64,000 nt of DNA from Coriaria nepalensis (lineage: Eukaryota; Streptophyta; Magnoliopsida; Cucurbitales; Coriariaceae): positions 8,194,001 through 8,258,000 of the forward strand of contig CP114500.1 in the NCBI GenBank assembly GCA_027186245.1. Direction: 5' to 3'. The notes under the pieces are model-generated. The model was not told the origin of the DNA, ran no database searches, and saw only the letters and a program-made list of their open reading frames with translations. Below, piece by piece: positions 11,706 to 23,801 of this stretch (position 1 is its first letter; every line of letters starts with the position of its first letter). The position numbers and the translations under genes were made by a program.

Positions 11706-12355
11706 GGCCCTTCCCCCCCCTTTACTGTTAAGTGTTAACCAACTAAACTGCTTCTGCTCTGAGTTCGAATTTCTGGTAATTCAGAACATTCGCTAGTAAT
11801 TAAATGTTTATATTAATTATTTAAAAATATATATAATTATTTTTTAAATCTGAAGAATTATTTTTTTAATAAAGTTAAAATTTATTTTAATAATATATTT
11901 ATTATTTTTTAAATTGAAAAAATAATTATATTTTAATAATATAAATAAAACTATTTTGAAAAATTATTAATTAAAATATTATATTAATTAAATTTGAATT
12001 TAAATTTAAAAATTTTTTATAAAGAAATTATTGTGAATGATTAGATTAAAATAAGTTATGTCTTGTTTTGTTTCTTAATCTTGGGGTGGGTCCGGTCATG
12101 ACACGTGGCAAAATTAGATTTCTTATACCGCGGGACATGCGGCACAGAAATGGATAAGCTTACCCTTTTTTTTAATCTTATTCAGATTATCGGAAAAAGA
12201 GCTTCAGTATGAACCGATGTGTCGCACTATCCTAGCGACATGTCGACACACACAATCAAAACGACAGTCGTTTTAAATCCAAAACCCAATTTCTTCTTCC
12301 TTTCCCCTTCTGATCTCCTTCCTCAAAATCCAAACATACAGAAACGGAAAAACAA
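11706..12355. other. AT-rich spacer between psaH relic and S17 gene
   Basis: The stretch 11800-12050 is almost entirely A/T and has no coding signal. A G-box-like acacgtgg lies near 12100, inside the presumed S17 promoter. Confidence 0.5.
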
Positions 12356-12444
12356 ATGTCACTCACCACCACCTCCTTCCTCCACCTTCCACCTTCCACC
12401 AATCCACAACCTGAAACTCTCCAAACCTACCACCCCTTTCCTCC
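12356..12444 (+). other. Relic start of the S17 transit peptide, out of frame
   Basis: The ATG at 12356 begins MSLTTTSFLHLPP, as expected for the plastid S17 precursor. A tandem 7 bp repeat (ttccacc twice, near 12388-12401) then shifts the frame. The next homologous stretch (IHNLKLSKPTTPFLHGSTPL) lies in frame +1, and the mature protein in yet another frame. No GT dinucleotide occurs between 12360 and about 12534, so an intron cannot repair it. Translation from this ATG ends at a TGA near 12513 after about 53 codons. Confidence 0.75.
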
Positions 12445-12828
12445 ATGGCTCGACCCCTCTCTCTCACCTTCTCCACCTCAAAAACCCTTCCTTTCTATCC
12501 AATCATCAAGGCCCTGAAATCAATGCAAGGCCGCGTCGTCTGCGCCACCAGCGACAAGACAGTGGCGGTCGAGGTGGTCCGGCTGGCTCCTCACCCCAAG
12601 TACAAGAGACGGGTCAAGAAGAAGAAGAAGTACCAAGCTCATGACCCAGATAATCAATTCAAGGTAGGAGATGCTGTTCAGCTCAATAAGACCAGACCCA
12701 TTAGCAAGACTAAGACTTTCTTAGCTGTTCCGCTTCCTGCTAAGCAGCCGGAGAAGAAAGAGAATGAAGAAGAAGGGCAGCAGAATGAGCTTGGGATTCC
12801 ATTTGAATCTCAGCAACAGATTGTCTAG
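12445..12828 (+). CDS. RPS17: Plastid 30S ribosomal protein S17, with a re-framed N-terminus
   Basis: The mature protein is complete: MQGRVVCATSDKTVAVEVVR, APHPKYKRRVKKKKKYQAHD, then NQFKVGDAVQLNKTRPISKT and an acidic tail. This is the bacterial-type S17 OB fold that binds 16S rRNA early in small-subunit assembly. The only in-frame upstream ATG is at 12445 and yields MARPLSLTFSTSKTLPFYPI before IKALKSMQG. That stretch is rich in Ser, Thr and Arg and could still act as a transit peptide, although it is read in a frame different from the ancestral one. The gene may therefore be expressed from a shortened, overprinted targeting sequence, or may be a recent pseudogene. A functional copy elsewhere cannot be judged from here. 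Confidence 0.8.
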   Translation: MARPLSLTFSTSKTLPFYPIIKALKSMQGRVVCATSDKTVAVEVVRLAPHPKYKRRVKKKKKYQAHDPDNQFKVGDAVQLNKTRPISKTKTFLAVPLPAKQPEKKENEEEGQQNELGIPFESQQQIV

Positions 12829-13254
12829 AATTTAGAGTGAGGTTCTACTTCCTTTTTCTTTTCTTTTTTTCTTTTTTTCTTTTTTTTCTTTTTCCTTTGC
12901 ACTTTTTCTTGTGATTCATGTTATTTGATTATGAGTTATGAAATGGAAATCAGTATTTGCCTTCATGTTTGAACTTTGCTTGATTCTGCTACAATTTTTG
13001 TGTTGCATTGATGATGGGTTTATCTAATATTGATTGAGGGGCAAAAAAATATCTCATATTGAAGAGTAGTAGTCATATATAGCAAACCTCAAATTTTGCA
13101 AGAACAAAGATTGTAATAAAATTAGACCTCTCTTTAAAAACTGTCTTAAGAACGCTACAAGCCTAAGCTTACTAATGAGGAAGGAAAAAAATTTAATTTA
13201 ATTTTTTTTACAATTTCAATCTTTCTATATTATATATCGGTAAAAATTTCGAGA
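12829..13254. other. Convergent 3' flanks of S17 and GL2 genes
   Basis: Contains T-rich 3' UTR sequence of S17 (12850-12900) and the GL2 3' flank. No gene seen. Confidence 0.5.
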
Positions 13255-16005
13255 TCACCCATCTTCGCACTGCAAGCTTGTCCGAATACTTCTCAAAGTA
13301 GATGATAAGGCACTGTCAACATACTCCACAGAGTCCATGGTTAGTTTAGCTGTAGGAGATGAATTGGTCAAGATTTGGAATGCTATTGTGAGCAAAGATC
13401 CAGATCCTTCTGTGCTCCTCTCTTCTTGCCTAGAACTGATGACTAGCGGTCTTGATTCGACTCCGTCTGGAAGAATTGAGAATCCAGAAGGTAAAACCAC
13501 TAAGTTGCCCGAGTCACACCCGGTCATTACGGACTTCATTCCGGTCATGTCCACTTGAGCATAGACCACCATTGACTCGTATGAATTTGTGAAGGTGTCT
13601 TGAAGTACCCACGTAGTCTTTTCTTTCAATTTCACTTCCTACAAATATTTGAGGCGTTTTCAGATCAGACCCAAGTAGATGGTAAGAAAAGTCATGTTTT
13701 TGGAAAAAAGGAAACTTACTTGGATGGCAACGGCATTGCCCCGATCTTGTCCTTTGGCTAAGGTCGCAACCGTTTGTGCCACCCCATTGTTTGACAAAAC
13801 ATCCCACTGAATTTATTTTTTTCCCAAGAAAAAATTCGTGAACTTGTGTCTAATGTCATCAAGAAGATGGAAAAAAATGGTAATAATGTACCTCAGCTCT
13901 ACGAGATTCGTCTGTCAAGAAATCAAAGAGGGTTTGAGGAGAAACAGGCAACCAGACAGAAGAAGCGGCACACAAGATCACCCCTAGCGGCTCACCCGGG
14001 TCATTCAAGTTTTTCCGAGAAGCGATTCTTATATCCTCCCCTGTTTTGCTTGCAACCTTGGTCCATGAATGATAGCTCGATGCTCCTATTGCTTGACAAA
14101 AACTGGATGTCATTCTCTGTGCCAGCTTCAAAATGCTCTTCCTCCCAACTAGTGCTCCAACAGCTTTGTTTATGTACAATTCAACAATCAGTATAAAGAA
14201 GTAATCAATGTTTAATTGAAAACCGAACTCAAATTGATTTCGGGTTTACCGGTCGAATCCTTTGTGGGGACATTTGTGGCCATGAAGAAAACAAGGCGTT
14301 CGCATTGTAGTTGCAGAGTAGCCATCCAATGCCTTGCCCCAAAGGCTACACCACTGTTAACAATTGTTCTGTACATTGTGTGAACTGGGGCTTTCTGGCA
14401 TTCTAAGTGCTCCACCCAAATCACCTAAAAAGAAAACCACATAGAAGAAAGAAAATTACCATTTGATACAATAATTTCCAACTAGTCTAAAAGGAGAAGA
14501 AGTGAAGGTGTGTCTATCTTATACCTTGCAGTGGCCATTTGACTTGTCCTCAATGATGCAACCAGAGGGGTGTTTCCGAAATTTCACCAATGACGCGTTG
14601 ATATTATCTTCGACTTTGTCGATCGAAACATCAACAATTGCCCATTGTTCGGGACTAAGTTGCTTGCCGAATCGGATGAAATACACCTCTCTTGTTGGCA
14701 CCATTGGCGTAAGCATTTGCAGCTCTGCAAACATCTGTAAACATAAACCCGAACTGAAATTTCAAACTGTTTGCCAGATACAAGTTAGTTGAAACCATGT
14801 TTTGCTGAAAACTGACCAGTTGAACTGCACCATTCTTGTTGGCACCTTCACCATTGCAAATGACATCAACAGCAGCTGCCTTTGAGATCATACATGGAAA
14901 CATCTCCTTCCATTGATTCTTCAATTACTCACAAATTGGATCACATAAAAAACTTGTTAAAAAACATGTCACATAACAATAATCATGTAATTACATATTA
15001 ATAAATCAAGTCTTAGCTCTTTAGTGGTAAATTACCACATCCATGAAACTGTGAACAAGCCGAGGAAGATCCATAAACACAACACTGGTCTCTCTCGAGG
15101 CTTCAATCGATCTCTTCGGTCCATCATTGCTCAAATTTTCAACCGGAAACTCTTTCGTGTACACATCATAGTTCAGAATTTCTCGTCCGGTCTCAATGCT
15201 TCGAACCCAAAGCGGTTCTTTAGAAGTAGCCATCTTGATCAGCTCCTCCATTGCTTGATTAACTATCTCCATTATCTTTGGCTTCTCTAAGACAAAGATC
15301 CCGGTATAAAAATCTAAGGTTGTCCTGTTTTCGGGATTGTTTTCCGCCGTGCACGAAGAATTACCAGAAGTTGTCCCCGGAAGATATTTTCCTATAGCTG
15401 CCCGAAGTTTTTCCACCTACAAATTAATGAACCAGAGTTTGATTTTATTTATTTTTTATTTGAATTGCGAGAAAATAGAAAAATAAACCGGATTTGAGTT
15501 ACCTCGGCTTTGAGACGTGCATTTTCGATACGGAGTTGTTGGTCCTCGGTTGAGGTCAAGAGAGGAATGTCTTTACTAGGGGTAGAAGTGCCACAGTTGG
15601 GGCAACATGCTTTGCTTATGATCTCTCTCATGCCTTTGTTTTCCTCTCTTAACTTCTCCATCTCTGTTTTGAACAAGCTGTTTTCGTGTCGTTCTTGTAT
15701 CGCCTGGAAAAGAAAAGGATCCCCATTGGATCAGAAACAGGAAAACCAAAAAAGGAACTTAATTAGAGGATCGCCAGAACAACTATGCATAGATACACAC
15801 CTTAATCTGGGTTCGACGATTTTGGAACCAGAATTTGACCTGTCTAGGAGCAAGGCCTAGTTTCTTGCTGAGTTGTTGCCTTTGCTTCTCATCTGGATGA
15901 GGTGATTCTTTGAACAACCTGCAATTATACAGCAACCTCATGACTTTTTAATTAACATCTTTTCATATAATCATATAGCAGACAATGCTTACTTATCAAA
16001 ACCAT

Positions 16006-16047
<42 letters not shown>

Positions 16048-16601
16048 ATGCAGAAAATCAAAGTAGGAAGAAGAAGATATTTGCAAATGGAAAGTTATTG
16101 AAACGTACGCTTCCATTTCTCTGATTTGCTCAGCAGTGTGTCTGTGATATTTTTTCCTCTTCTTCTTCTTATTACTGTTATTGTCTCCGTCCTCATCATC
16201 ATCTTGGTCTCCTTCTCCATCAAAATCATCATCTGATCTGGATCTCACGAGCCCTCCTGCCGAATTCTCACTGCTAATCTCGAGCGCACTGTCTTCTCTC
16301 CTTCCCTTTCCTCCTCCACCTCCTCCACTCCCCTCATCCCCTTCCTCCACCTCCATGTTCGCCGCAGCCGCCGCCTCTCCGGCATGACGGAAAATCCCAG
16401 CCTAACCACAAAAACATTACTATAATAAGTACTAAGGAATTAACAACATAACCAACATGAGTATATGGATAAACGAACGAGTGGCTATGAAATGTGATAA
16501 GTTATAAACATTACAAGGCTGAGAGAGAGAGCAGGGGAGGCGGCGAAGAAGTCTTTGGTAAGAGAAGGCGGTTTCTGTTTGTTCGACATGTTCAAGCCCA
16601 T
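13255..16601 (-). CDS. GL2: HD-ZIP class IV transcription factor, GLABRA2 type
   Basis: Eleven exons join to 769 aa with all phases consistent: 16601-16515, 16401-16109, 15918-15801, 15703-15503, 15416-15036, 14918-14817, 14734-14525, 14424-14250, 14163-13892, 13806-13720, 13638-13255. The N-terminus ([20 protein letters not shown]) is the GL2 signature and separates it from ANL2/ATML1 relatives. An acidic stretch leads to the homeodomain ([20 protein letters not shown] to [13 protein letters not shown], about residues 110-166), then the zipper-loop-zipper with its CPNCG motif, the START domain ([20 protein letters not shown] onward) and a C-terminal region ending SLQCEDG. In Arabidopsis GL2 controls trichome and non-root-hair fate downstream of MYB-bHLH-WD40 complexes. 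Start ATG 16601 (MGLNMSNK); ATG 16589 is an alternative. Together with S17, RopGEF and HPR2 this matches Arabidopsis At1g79840-79870 (from memory). Confidence 0.96.
16011..16045. repeat. (TA)n microsatellite in GL2 intron 2
   Basis: About 17 TA units, within the intron between the exons that encode the two halves of the homeodomain. Confidence 0.9.
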
Positions 16602-16750
16602 ATGCGGGTTATGGCCGAATTGGATTGGATATGTATCTATATATATACGCAGGAATGTGGGGACAGAAGTTTAGAGAGTTGAGAGCTATATATGTTTTTA
16701 AGGAGTGCAACAATGGTGGCCTGGCTATCTAGCTAACTAGCTAGTGTGCC

Positions 16751-16785
<35 letters not shown>

Positions 16786-19656
16786 GAAAGAAAGAGAGGT
16801 GGGGCCGGATTGATTAAGGATATAAAACAAAACGAACTCTAACTGTATTCTCATGAGTTCTTTCTCTCCAATGGAGAGGGAGAGAGAGGGAGAAGCCAGT
16901 AGTGCTTGACTGTTAGATATTCTACGTACATGAGAACGAGGGAGATGACCCAACTAACTTAATTTGAAGCATGCAGTTGACTATTTCTCTTCCCTCTCTC
17001 TCTCTCTCTCTCTAGTTTCAACTGTATTTTTTTAGTTTTCTGTCAAAGCTTGCTAGCTTTCCTGGCTGGCTAGCTGGGTGAGGCTTCATGAAAAAAAGAA
17101 AAAGAAAAAGAAAAAGAAAGAAAAATATCAGCTTGGCTTAGCCGAGCCGGGGAAAAAGAGGCTTATTAGTGGTTGATTTAAGGTCAAACCGTACAGTCAT
17201 GAGTCAGAACTAACTAAGGTTGTGAACGTGTTGGTATCCAGCTCTTTAGTTACCGTTTTTTTCATTCATTAATTAATTTATATAATTATTATTTATATAT
17301 TCCTCTCATACGTCTTTATGTCATTTAAATGATTTAAATAAATGGAGGCAATTAATGAATTTGCCTCCAAGCTTTTATAAATTGTTTATTAACATCTATT
17401 CCCCTACCTAGAACCCAACAAATATCTTCATATATTTTAAGAGGGTTTATAAATAAATAAAAAAATTTTAAAAAAAATTAAAAATTAAAAATAAATAAAT
17501 AAATAAAATTATTAATTTTTTTTGTTAATTATTTAATTATATGATAAATAAAATAAAAAATGTTTTAAATCTTGAAAATAATAAATTTTTGAATAAAAAA
17601 TTTAACAAATTATTTAATATATTTCATATATATTATAAAAATATTTTATTTTATTGAAAAGAAATATATTTTAAAATATATTATAGTTAAATGTTATTAA
17701 ACGGTAAATAATAAAGAAGATAAATAAATAAGGAATAAGAAAAAATGACAGCAGTACTTGTGAGTCATGAGCTAATAATCACTGATCATCAATCACCATC
17801 AATAATTAAAAGTTTTGGTGGCATATGGGTTATGATTAGTCTCATCCGCAATTCATATCAACTCATACACAAATTTCTCTCTATATTTTTTAATATATAT
17901 ATATATATATATAAGTAGTTATGAATGGTAGATATATGAATCAATCAAATATATAGTTTTTGTTCAGCCCAATCCCTCTCCTCCTTCTGCTTTAGGTTGT
18001 TTCTTTCATCACTTTTTCTCTTAAGGAAAAAAGAAAATGAACAGATGAGAGAGAGAGAGAGAGAGAGAGATGGTGCTGGTAGAAAGTTAAACAATGTAGA
18101 AAAGGTGTAATTGATATCATATCAAGGTTGGAATGTTGACCTCTAAGTCTAATTAACAGTAAGAAAGAGCAAATCGTTTTTGGGTTGAATTTCGAACCAA
18201 AAGATTAGCAAGATGTAATGCCAATTGAAGTGAGTTCAAGATATTGTAGGTTTCATGTTTCAAAATTTCGTGGTCCCAACGCCAACAGGAAGAATTCTAA
18301 TCCAAAAAACAAATTACTTAACCAAGAAATGAGCTATCTTCCAAGATTAGTAAATGCATCAACTATAAGGCCAAGCAACTACTAATATTATATTTTTTTG
18401 TTTTAAGAGGATTCCAAATCACCAAGCAACATTCAAAGCCGTAAACCAGCACGTAACCGGCGATATTGAACCCGCCTTAATCCCAAACCGAGAGCCATCA
18501 GGCCCGCGACAAGTGCTCGGAAAGTTCACCCACTAGAAAGAGGGAGTCAATTAAGGTTTGCCGATTTTTGCCACGACACAAATTAATTGACATAATCTCT
18601 GTCACAGATCCATAAGCACAAGTAAAAAGGAAGCTGGTTTAAAACTTCAGTTCTCACCCAACCATGATGAGAGACAGTTAGTTATTGAAGAGTAGATGAG
18701 AAAACTTTCAGGTTTAAGGATATTGTCAGGTGAGAAAAGCTACGTACATGATCTCCATTCTTATTAAAAAAAAATAAAACAACAAAAGGCATGGCATGCA
18801 AAAATGGAACACATTATGATCTGAAACCCAGTGCCCAGAAAAAAAAAAATGATGATCATGATGACAATATCAAAATGGAGTGTAATTATGAGTGTTTGTA
18901 GATACTAAAAAATGTGGAATGCTGATATGGTGGTGTTATGTGGACATGAATTAATGCGACAACGTTTTTCAAGTCTGCCACTTCCATAACAGTGTCATCT
19001 CATTTTCTGGGTTAAGAAATCTTGGTTTCTACAGAAGCATGGTATGGTGAATTGATGATTGTGTTTGGTAGCTGAGAAAATAATGAGAAACTATTAAGTG
19101 CGCTTCATTGTTTAGAAGAAACTAGAAAGAAATAAAGAAATCACTAGCCAAGGATTAAGTAACAAAAATTTGAACAATAGTTGAAACGACAAACCATGTT
19201 ATAACTCATTCTTTCATCGCGATTTTCTCGGGAAACAAACAGAAGTATGTAGTTGATTCGGTGAGTTAGTGATGAGTGAGCTTATTGAAACGCTTTTCGT
19301 CGTTTCATCTTCATTGCCGACACGTCATTTTGTGAAGCATGCAGAACAGTAATGCCAATCCCGTCAATGCACGTGTTCTAAGGGTTTCTTTTTATCCTGC
19401 ACCTGTTTACAGCAGATAATAACTCTCTCTTACTCACACAAACTCTCCATGAAATTTTCTTGTGGTGTATAAAGGGCATATAGAACTGAACAGAGGCATC
19501 TCCTCCCCTTCTCTCTGACTCTAGTCTCTCTCTACAACCACAAAAGCACAGCGCTTGAACCCTTTTCTCATTAATCTAAATGCCCATTTCTCAATTTCGC
19601 TTCTGTTTGCAACTTGGTCATCAAAGCTTATTCATTTTTCCTAGTTTCTAGCAGAA
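16602..19656. other. 3 kb upstream spacer of GL2
   Basis: This long gene-free stretch separates divergent GL2 and CURT1C relic starts. It contains (GA)n at 16751-16775 and 18047-18070, a pyrimidine-rich tract near 16990-17012, an almost pure A/T region at 17440-17720, and an L1-box match at 18351. Arabidopsis GL2 also depends on a long upstream region. No coding exon was recognised. Confidence 0.55.
18351..18358 (+). promoter_or_regulatory. L1-box match (TAAATGCA) upstream of GL2
   Basis: An exact match to the TAAATGYA element bound by HD-ZIP IV proteins, about 1.75 kb upstream of the GL2 ATG. Autoregulation through such boxes is known in this family. A single 8-mer in an AT-rich spacer may be chance. 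Confidence 0.35.
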
Positions 19657-20990
19657 ACGGTTTCCATTGTTGCAAACTTGCCTCCTCCACTGCTCGTCCA
19701 TAGTAGAAGAACAAATCTTCTCAGTAATTGTCTAAAGCCCAGAGTTTCTTCTTTTGGAGGTAAGATGGTTCACTTGAATGCTTGATTTCTAAATCCCTAT
19801 AGTTGAGATTTCTCTTTGCTCTTTTTTTTTATTTATTGCAGCTGAAAAAAAGTGTTTGTACTATTCTATTGGTTTATCCATCATCTCTGAAAAAGCTTTG
19901 ATTTTTAAGTATTGCGGTTCTGAGAAGTTTGACTGGAGCAGGATTTTGGTGTTAGAGTCTTAGACCAGGCTAGTTCATCATGTCTATTTCCCTCAGATGT
20001 TGTTAATGTGATCATGATTTCTTGGGCATTGCAGAGAGTCAGAGTTCTCTGTTCGCTTAGAATCTCAAGACTATTATGGTAAAGGCTACCGGTGAAAGCT
20101 CTGAATCTTCGACTTCTCTTGGTATTGTCAAGTCTGTTCAAAATGTTATAAGTAGTCTCTCTCTTCACTGCCTTGATCATGTTTAAAGTGTTTCAAATTA
20201 GAAGAAGATATCGGTCAAATTGAATAGAATGTGTAGCCTTCAGCCTGCATTCTTTTTCTTTCATTGAGCTATTAGATTTCTTCTTTGGGTTTACAATTTT
20301 ACGATAGAGCAGTTGCTTTGTTCAAATCTCTGTTTTCTTATTGGTTTTACTGTTTTTTTTTTCCTCTCATTTAAAACGAGATAGTTTGACAACTCTGAAG
20401 ATCGGCCGGCACTTATTGGTTTGGGGTTTGCCGGTATAGTAGCGCTATGGGCCTCAGCAAATCTTATCACGGTAATTTGTTCTATGCGTTCTCCTAATTT
20501 TTGTCATCAAGGTAGATTATCTTGAAAATAATTACTCGATGAGAATTTGCAAATTCTAACTTCATTCGTTTTCCATCTCTTAGGCCATCGACAAGCTGCC
20601 ATTGATCCCTAGTGTGCTGGAAGTTGTAGGAATATTGTTTTCTTGGGTAAGTACTTCGAAAAAAACATTTCGGGTTTAGTTGTTGTCTAAGAATGCAAAA
20701 ATAAAGAGAAGAATTGTTTTATATCTTTCAAGCATCACTTCCTGCTTTTAGTGACCCTCTCTCTTTCCATTTTTACAGTGGTTTACATATCGATATCTCC
20801 TATTCAAACCTCTCATTTTCACTTGAAACTGCCCTGGAATATTTAAATCATGCATATTTCTCCCTGAGCAGCCTGATTATAGGAACATATACTTCTTCCT
20901 TGCAGTGAAGAGCTTTTCCAGATAATCAACAAATCTTGGGCAAATGAGTCTCCTGATAAACCATGTAATAGCCTAATGTGACCAAGGGGA
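19657..20990 (+). pseudogene. CURT1C: CURT1C-type thylakoid curvature gene, several lesions
   Basis: The family gene structure is still legible. Exon 1 (19657-19759) encodes a plastid transit peptide (LPPPLLVHSRRTNLLSNCLK) but the expected ATG is ACG. There is an in-frame stop just upstream and no ATG in that exon. Exon 2 (20035-20144) has TAG at 20058-20060 before MVKATGESSESSTS. Exon 3 (20385-20471) opens FDNSEDRPALIGLGFAGIVA, lacking the expected Val-Trp at its junction. Exon 4 (20584-20646) gives AIDKLPLIPSVLEVVGILFS. Exon 5 (20779 onward) gives WFTYRYLLFK and then runs into TGA at 20824-20826, with no donor site. The tail (EELFQIINKSWAN) survives at about 20907-20990. CURT1 proteins are small two-helix membrane proteins that bend grana margins. 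Non-AUG start at ACG cannot be excluded, but the other defects argue against a product. Confidence 0.85.
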
Positions 20991-21226
20991 TACCCTTATA
21001 ATAGTAAGTTCATTTTTTTCAGACAGCAGTGTAAAAGACAGATGGATAGCTTGACAAAAAATGATCATAAGATGTAAATTGTTCGCATTTGTATTCATAT
21101 ATCTTAAAGCTTCATGCTTACAATTTCAATCTATCTGATTTTTCTATCAAAGAATCATACTACAGAGAGTTTTCTGACAAACTGTTTAGTCTGATAAAAT
21201 TAAACTGAAATAACATCTTCAGTAAC

Positions 21227-23031
21227 TCACCAGTAATCACCACAGGAGCACATCCCACATTTGAAGCGATGATATCTATTAACATCTCTAACAGTGATTT
21301 CCCGTTCGGTAATCTTCAATATAAACTTGATCGCAACATGACAATCTTCACACACCCTTAAATTTTTAGTTATCAAAAGCTCTGTTCCAGGAGCTGTACT
21401 AATCAATCCAAAAGCAATTGCCAACCTTTCACTATGACTACAAACCATATAAGCCTTTTCATCATCTTCAACATCATGAAATACTGTCCCAGTTTGCGGT
21501 TCATAACCCGCTTCTTTCATTAGTTTCCCTAACCTCCTTAACTCTGCATAGATCGCATCAGATTCACTATGTGAAGTATCTCCGGAAAGGAATCCATGGA
21601 CTCTGTTTTTAACTTCAATCCAGCTACAAGCGACACTTTTCCTGATCCCCATATCTATCACGAGTTTCCTCAATCTTGTAACTCCCCATTTCCTAGCTTG
21701 GGCATATAAATCTTCGGGTTCAAGCTGTATCAACTTTTCTAATGCCAATTCTCCTAATTCTACATCACCAAGGATTTTGCATGAATAAAGCAATGCACCC
21801 CATACACCAGAATCAGGAACTACTCTCATATGCACTATAAGATTATAAGCCTCATCTAATCTATTACATCGACCAAGTAAATCAATCATACATGTATAAT
21901 GTTGAACTGTAGGATTTATACCATAATCTCTCACCATTGATTCAAAGTTTCCGGCCTTCATGTAGCAAACCTCCATGACTGCAAGCAGCTAAACCACCGA
22001 CAAATGTAATGTGATCAGGCAAAAACTTTTCTTCTTTCATAACCTCAAACAGCTTCAATGCTTCTGTAGCATGACCGTGCATTGAATATCCAGTAATCAT
22101 AGCATTCCAAGAAACAACCCTCTTCTCCTTTAAGCTGTCAAATATTATCCTAGCTAACTTAACAAGACCACTGTTTGCATACATATCTATCAATGCAGTT
22201 TTCACCTTATCATTTGAGGCGAAACCTTGTCTCAAGCTATACCCATGAAGCTCCTTTCCTTGAGGTAGAGCTGCAATATCAGCTGAGGATGAGATCACAG
22301 TGACAAAAGTTGCTTCAGTGGGTCTTAAACCGACCAAAGCCATCTCACTACATAGAGACATTGAATCATCCGGATGCCCGTTTTGAGAATAAGCGGCAAG
22401 CATGGAGTTCCATAATACATCATCTCTTTCTTCAACTTTATTGCTTGTTCATGAATATCCCGCCCCTTCTCAATAGCGGAAAGTGCAGAGCATGCCTTGA
22501 GGACAAATGGGAACGTGAATTTATTAGGCATTAGACCGTGGTCGAACATTTGGTAATTGAGGGAAGTTGAAGCCTCGTATGGTCCATTCCATGCATAACC
22601 TCGAATCAAACAGTTCCAGAGAAACAAATTTCTCTTGGGTCGAACAGTTGGTGGGCATTATGCAGAGGGTCACAGACGGTATAAAGATTGACCGGTTTAG
22701 TGGCTACAAAGGGACTTAACCCACGACCCATTTGATATAAGTGGGCGTGAAGTTATTTTCCGGGTTCTATCGCTTTTCGGGCGATACAAGACTGCAGGAG
22801 AGCAGCAGAGTAAGAGTTGAGTGAATGATGTTTTGGAGAGGAAGGAATGGTTGGTTGGAGTTCCTCGGGCTGGGAATTGTGGCTGTAAGTTGTGAAGAAC
22901 AAAGAGTAAAGCGAGAAATGGGAATGGCGAGGTGGAGATGGTGAAGCAGAGGAGGAGGTGAGACAAAAGGAAAGGGATGGTGTTAATAAAGAAGTTGTTC
23001 TCTTTGGCTTTGTTACAGGGTGGAGAGGCAT
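21227..23031 (-). pseudogene. PLS-class pentatricopeptide repeat protein with DYW domain, broken
   Basis: Read from 23031, an N-terminal region (MPLHPVTKPKRTTS) leads to YSAALLQSCIARKAIEPGK and a TAA at 22755-22753 where relatives have Gln. Further lesions follow: a frameshift near 22622 before LFLWNCLIRGYAWNGPYEAS, loss of about 30 codons plus a frameshift near 22430 before MLAAYSQNGHPDDS, a one-base loss near 21970 inside GGLLHEGRK/FESMVRDYGI, and an in-frame loss of about ten codons near 21720 (after QLEPED). The E and DYW regions are well preserved down to FKCGMCSCGDYW and the stop. DYW proteins deaminate specific cytidines in organelle RNAs. Which editing site this one served cannot be told from sequence alone. 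Confidence 0.87.
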
Positions 23032-23801
23032 TAGACTTCAGAAGAAGAAGAAGAGACAGAAGATCGCAATAGATATCAGAGCTAGTTTTGTTCTTGTCTT
23101 CGAATTGAGAGTCGAGTAAACCTAGAAAGATTGAAGAGAGAAAGACGAGGCCTTGTTCATCTTATGAACAAGATCGTGCGACAGTGAAACTCTGTCGAGC
23201 TTGTCTTCCCTTCCTGCAGAGGGAAGATTTCATAAAAACGACATATCGGATTCCTATATATGCAACATGTCGGACTGAACCTCTAAAAGGTGACGCCGAA
23301 AATCTCCCCCTTTTTCAAGAAAGTCTCTCTCTTTCTTAAGTCTCTCTTTGCCTCGGCTCACTCACCGCTACCGCCACCGGCCGCCTTACCGGTAAGTATT
23401 CCTTATCGTCTTCTGCATATATAAACTATTCAAGTCTAGGTCCAGCTGTCTGAGAAAATCCTGTGTCATTGACCTGTATGCATTTTATAAACTTGATGCG
23501 GCTGCCCAACTTGAAAATTGTTTAGTACGTATTTGCTCTCATATATCGTTATTAGCTGCGAATATTATTATATGGGTTGCACTCCATTAGTGTGTCGTGC
23601 AAGCTAAGCTTTTCTGTATGGTGTATTTCTTTTCTTCTTGCACGGATACTGTTCGCTCAAATGCTTAGCTGAAGAGAGAATTCGCTAAGCTGAATAAAAA
23701 TTTTTTAACTTTCTTCTTGTTCTCTCTGTTTTCTTTTCTTTTATCAGTGATCATTTTTATTCTGTTGGTTTTGAAACAGTGGTGACAAGTTTTTTGCAAC
23801 A
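23032..23801. other. Bidirectional spacer with CCMH 5' leader and leader intron
   Basis: The PPR relic and CCMH start divergently. A GC-richer patch at 23350-23391 ends in a strong donor (accg/gtaagt) and an acceptor sits at 23778-23779, so CCMH probably has an intron (23392-23779) in its 5' UTR, ending 22 nt before the ATG. Confidence 0.55.

Noticed and set aside
12219..12644. 141-codon ORF spanning the S17 region
   Set aside because: Only its middle part (FLHGSTPLSHLL) is meaningful, as a frame-shifted piece of the transit peptide. Its end is an out-of-frame reading of the mature S17 domain.
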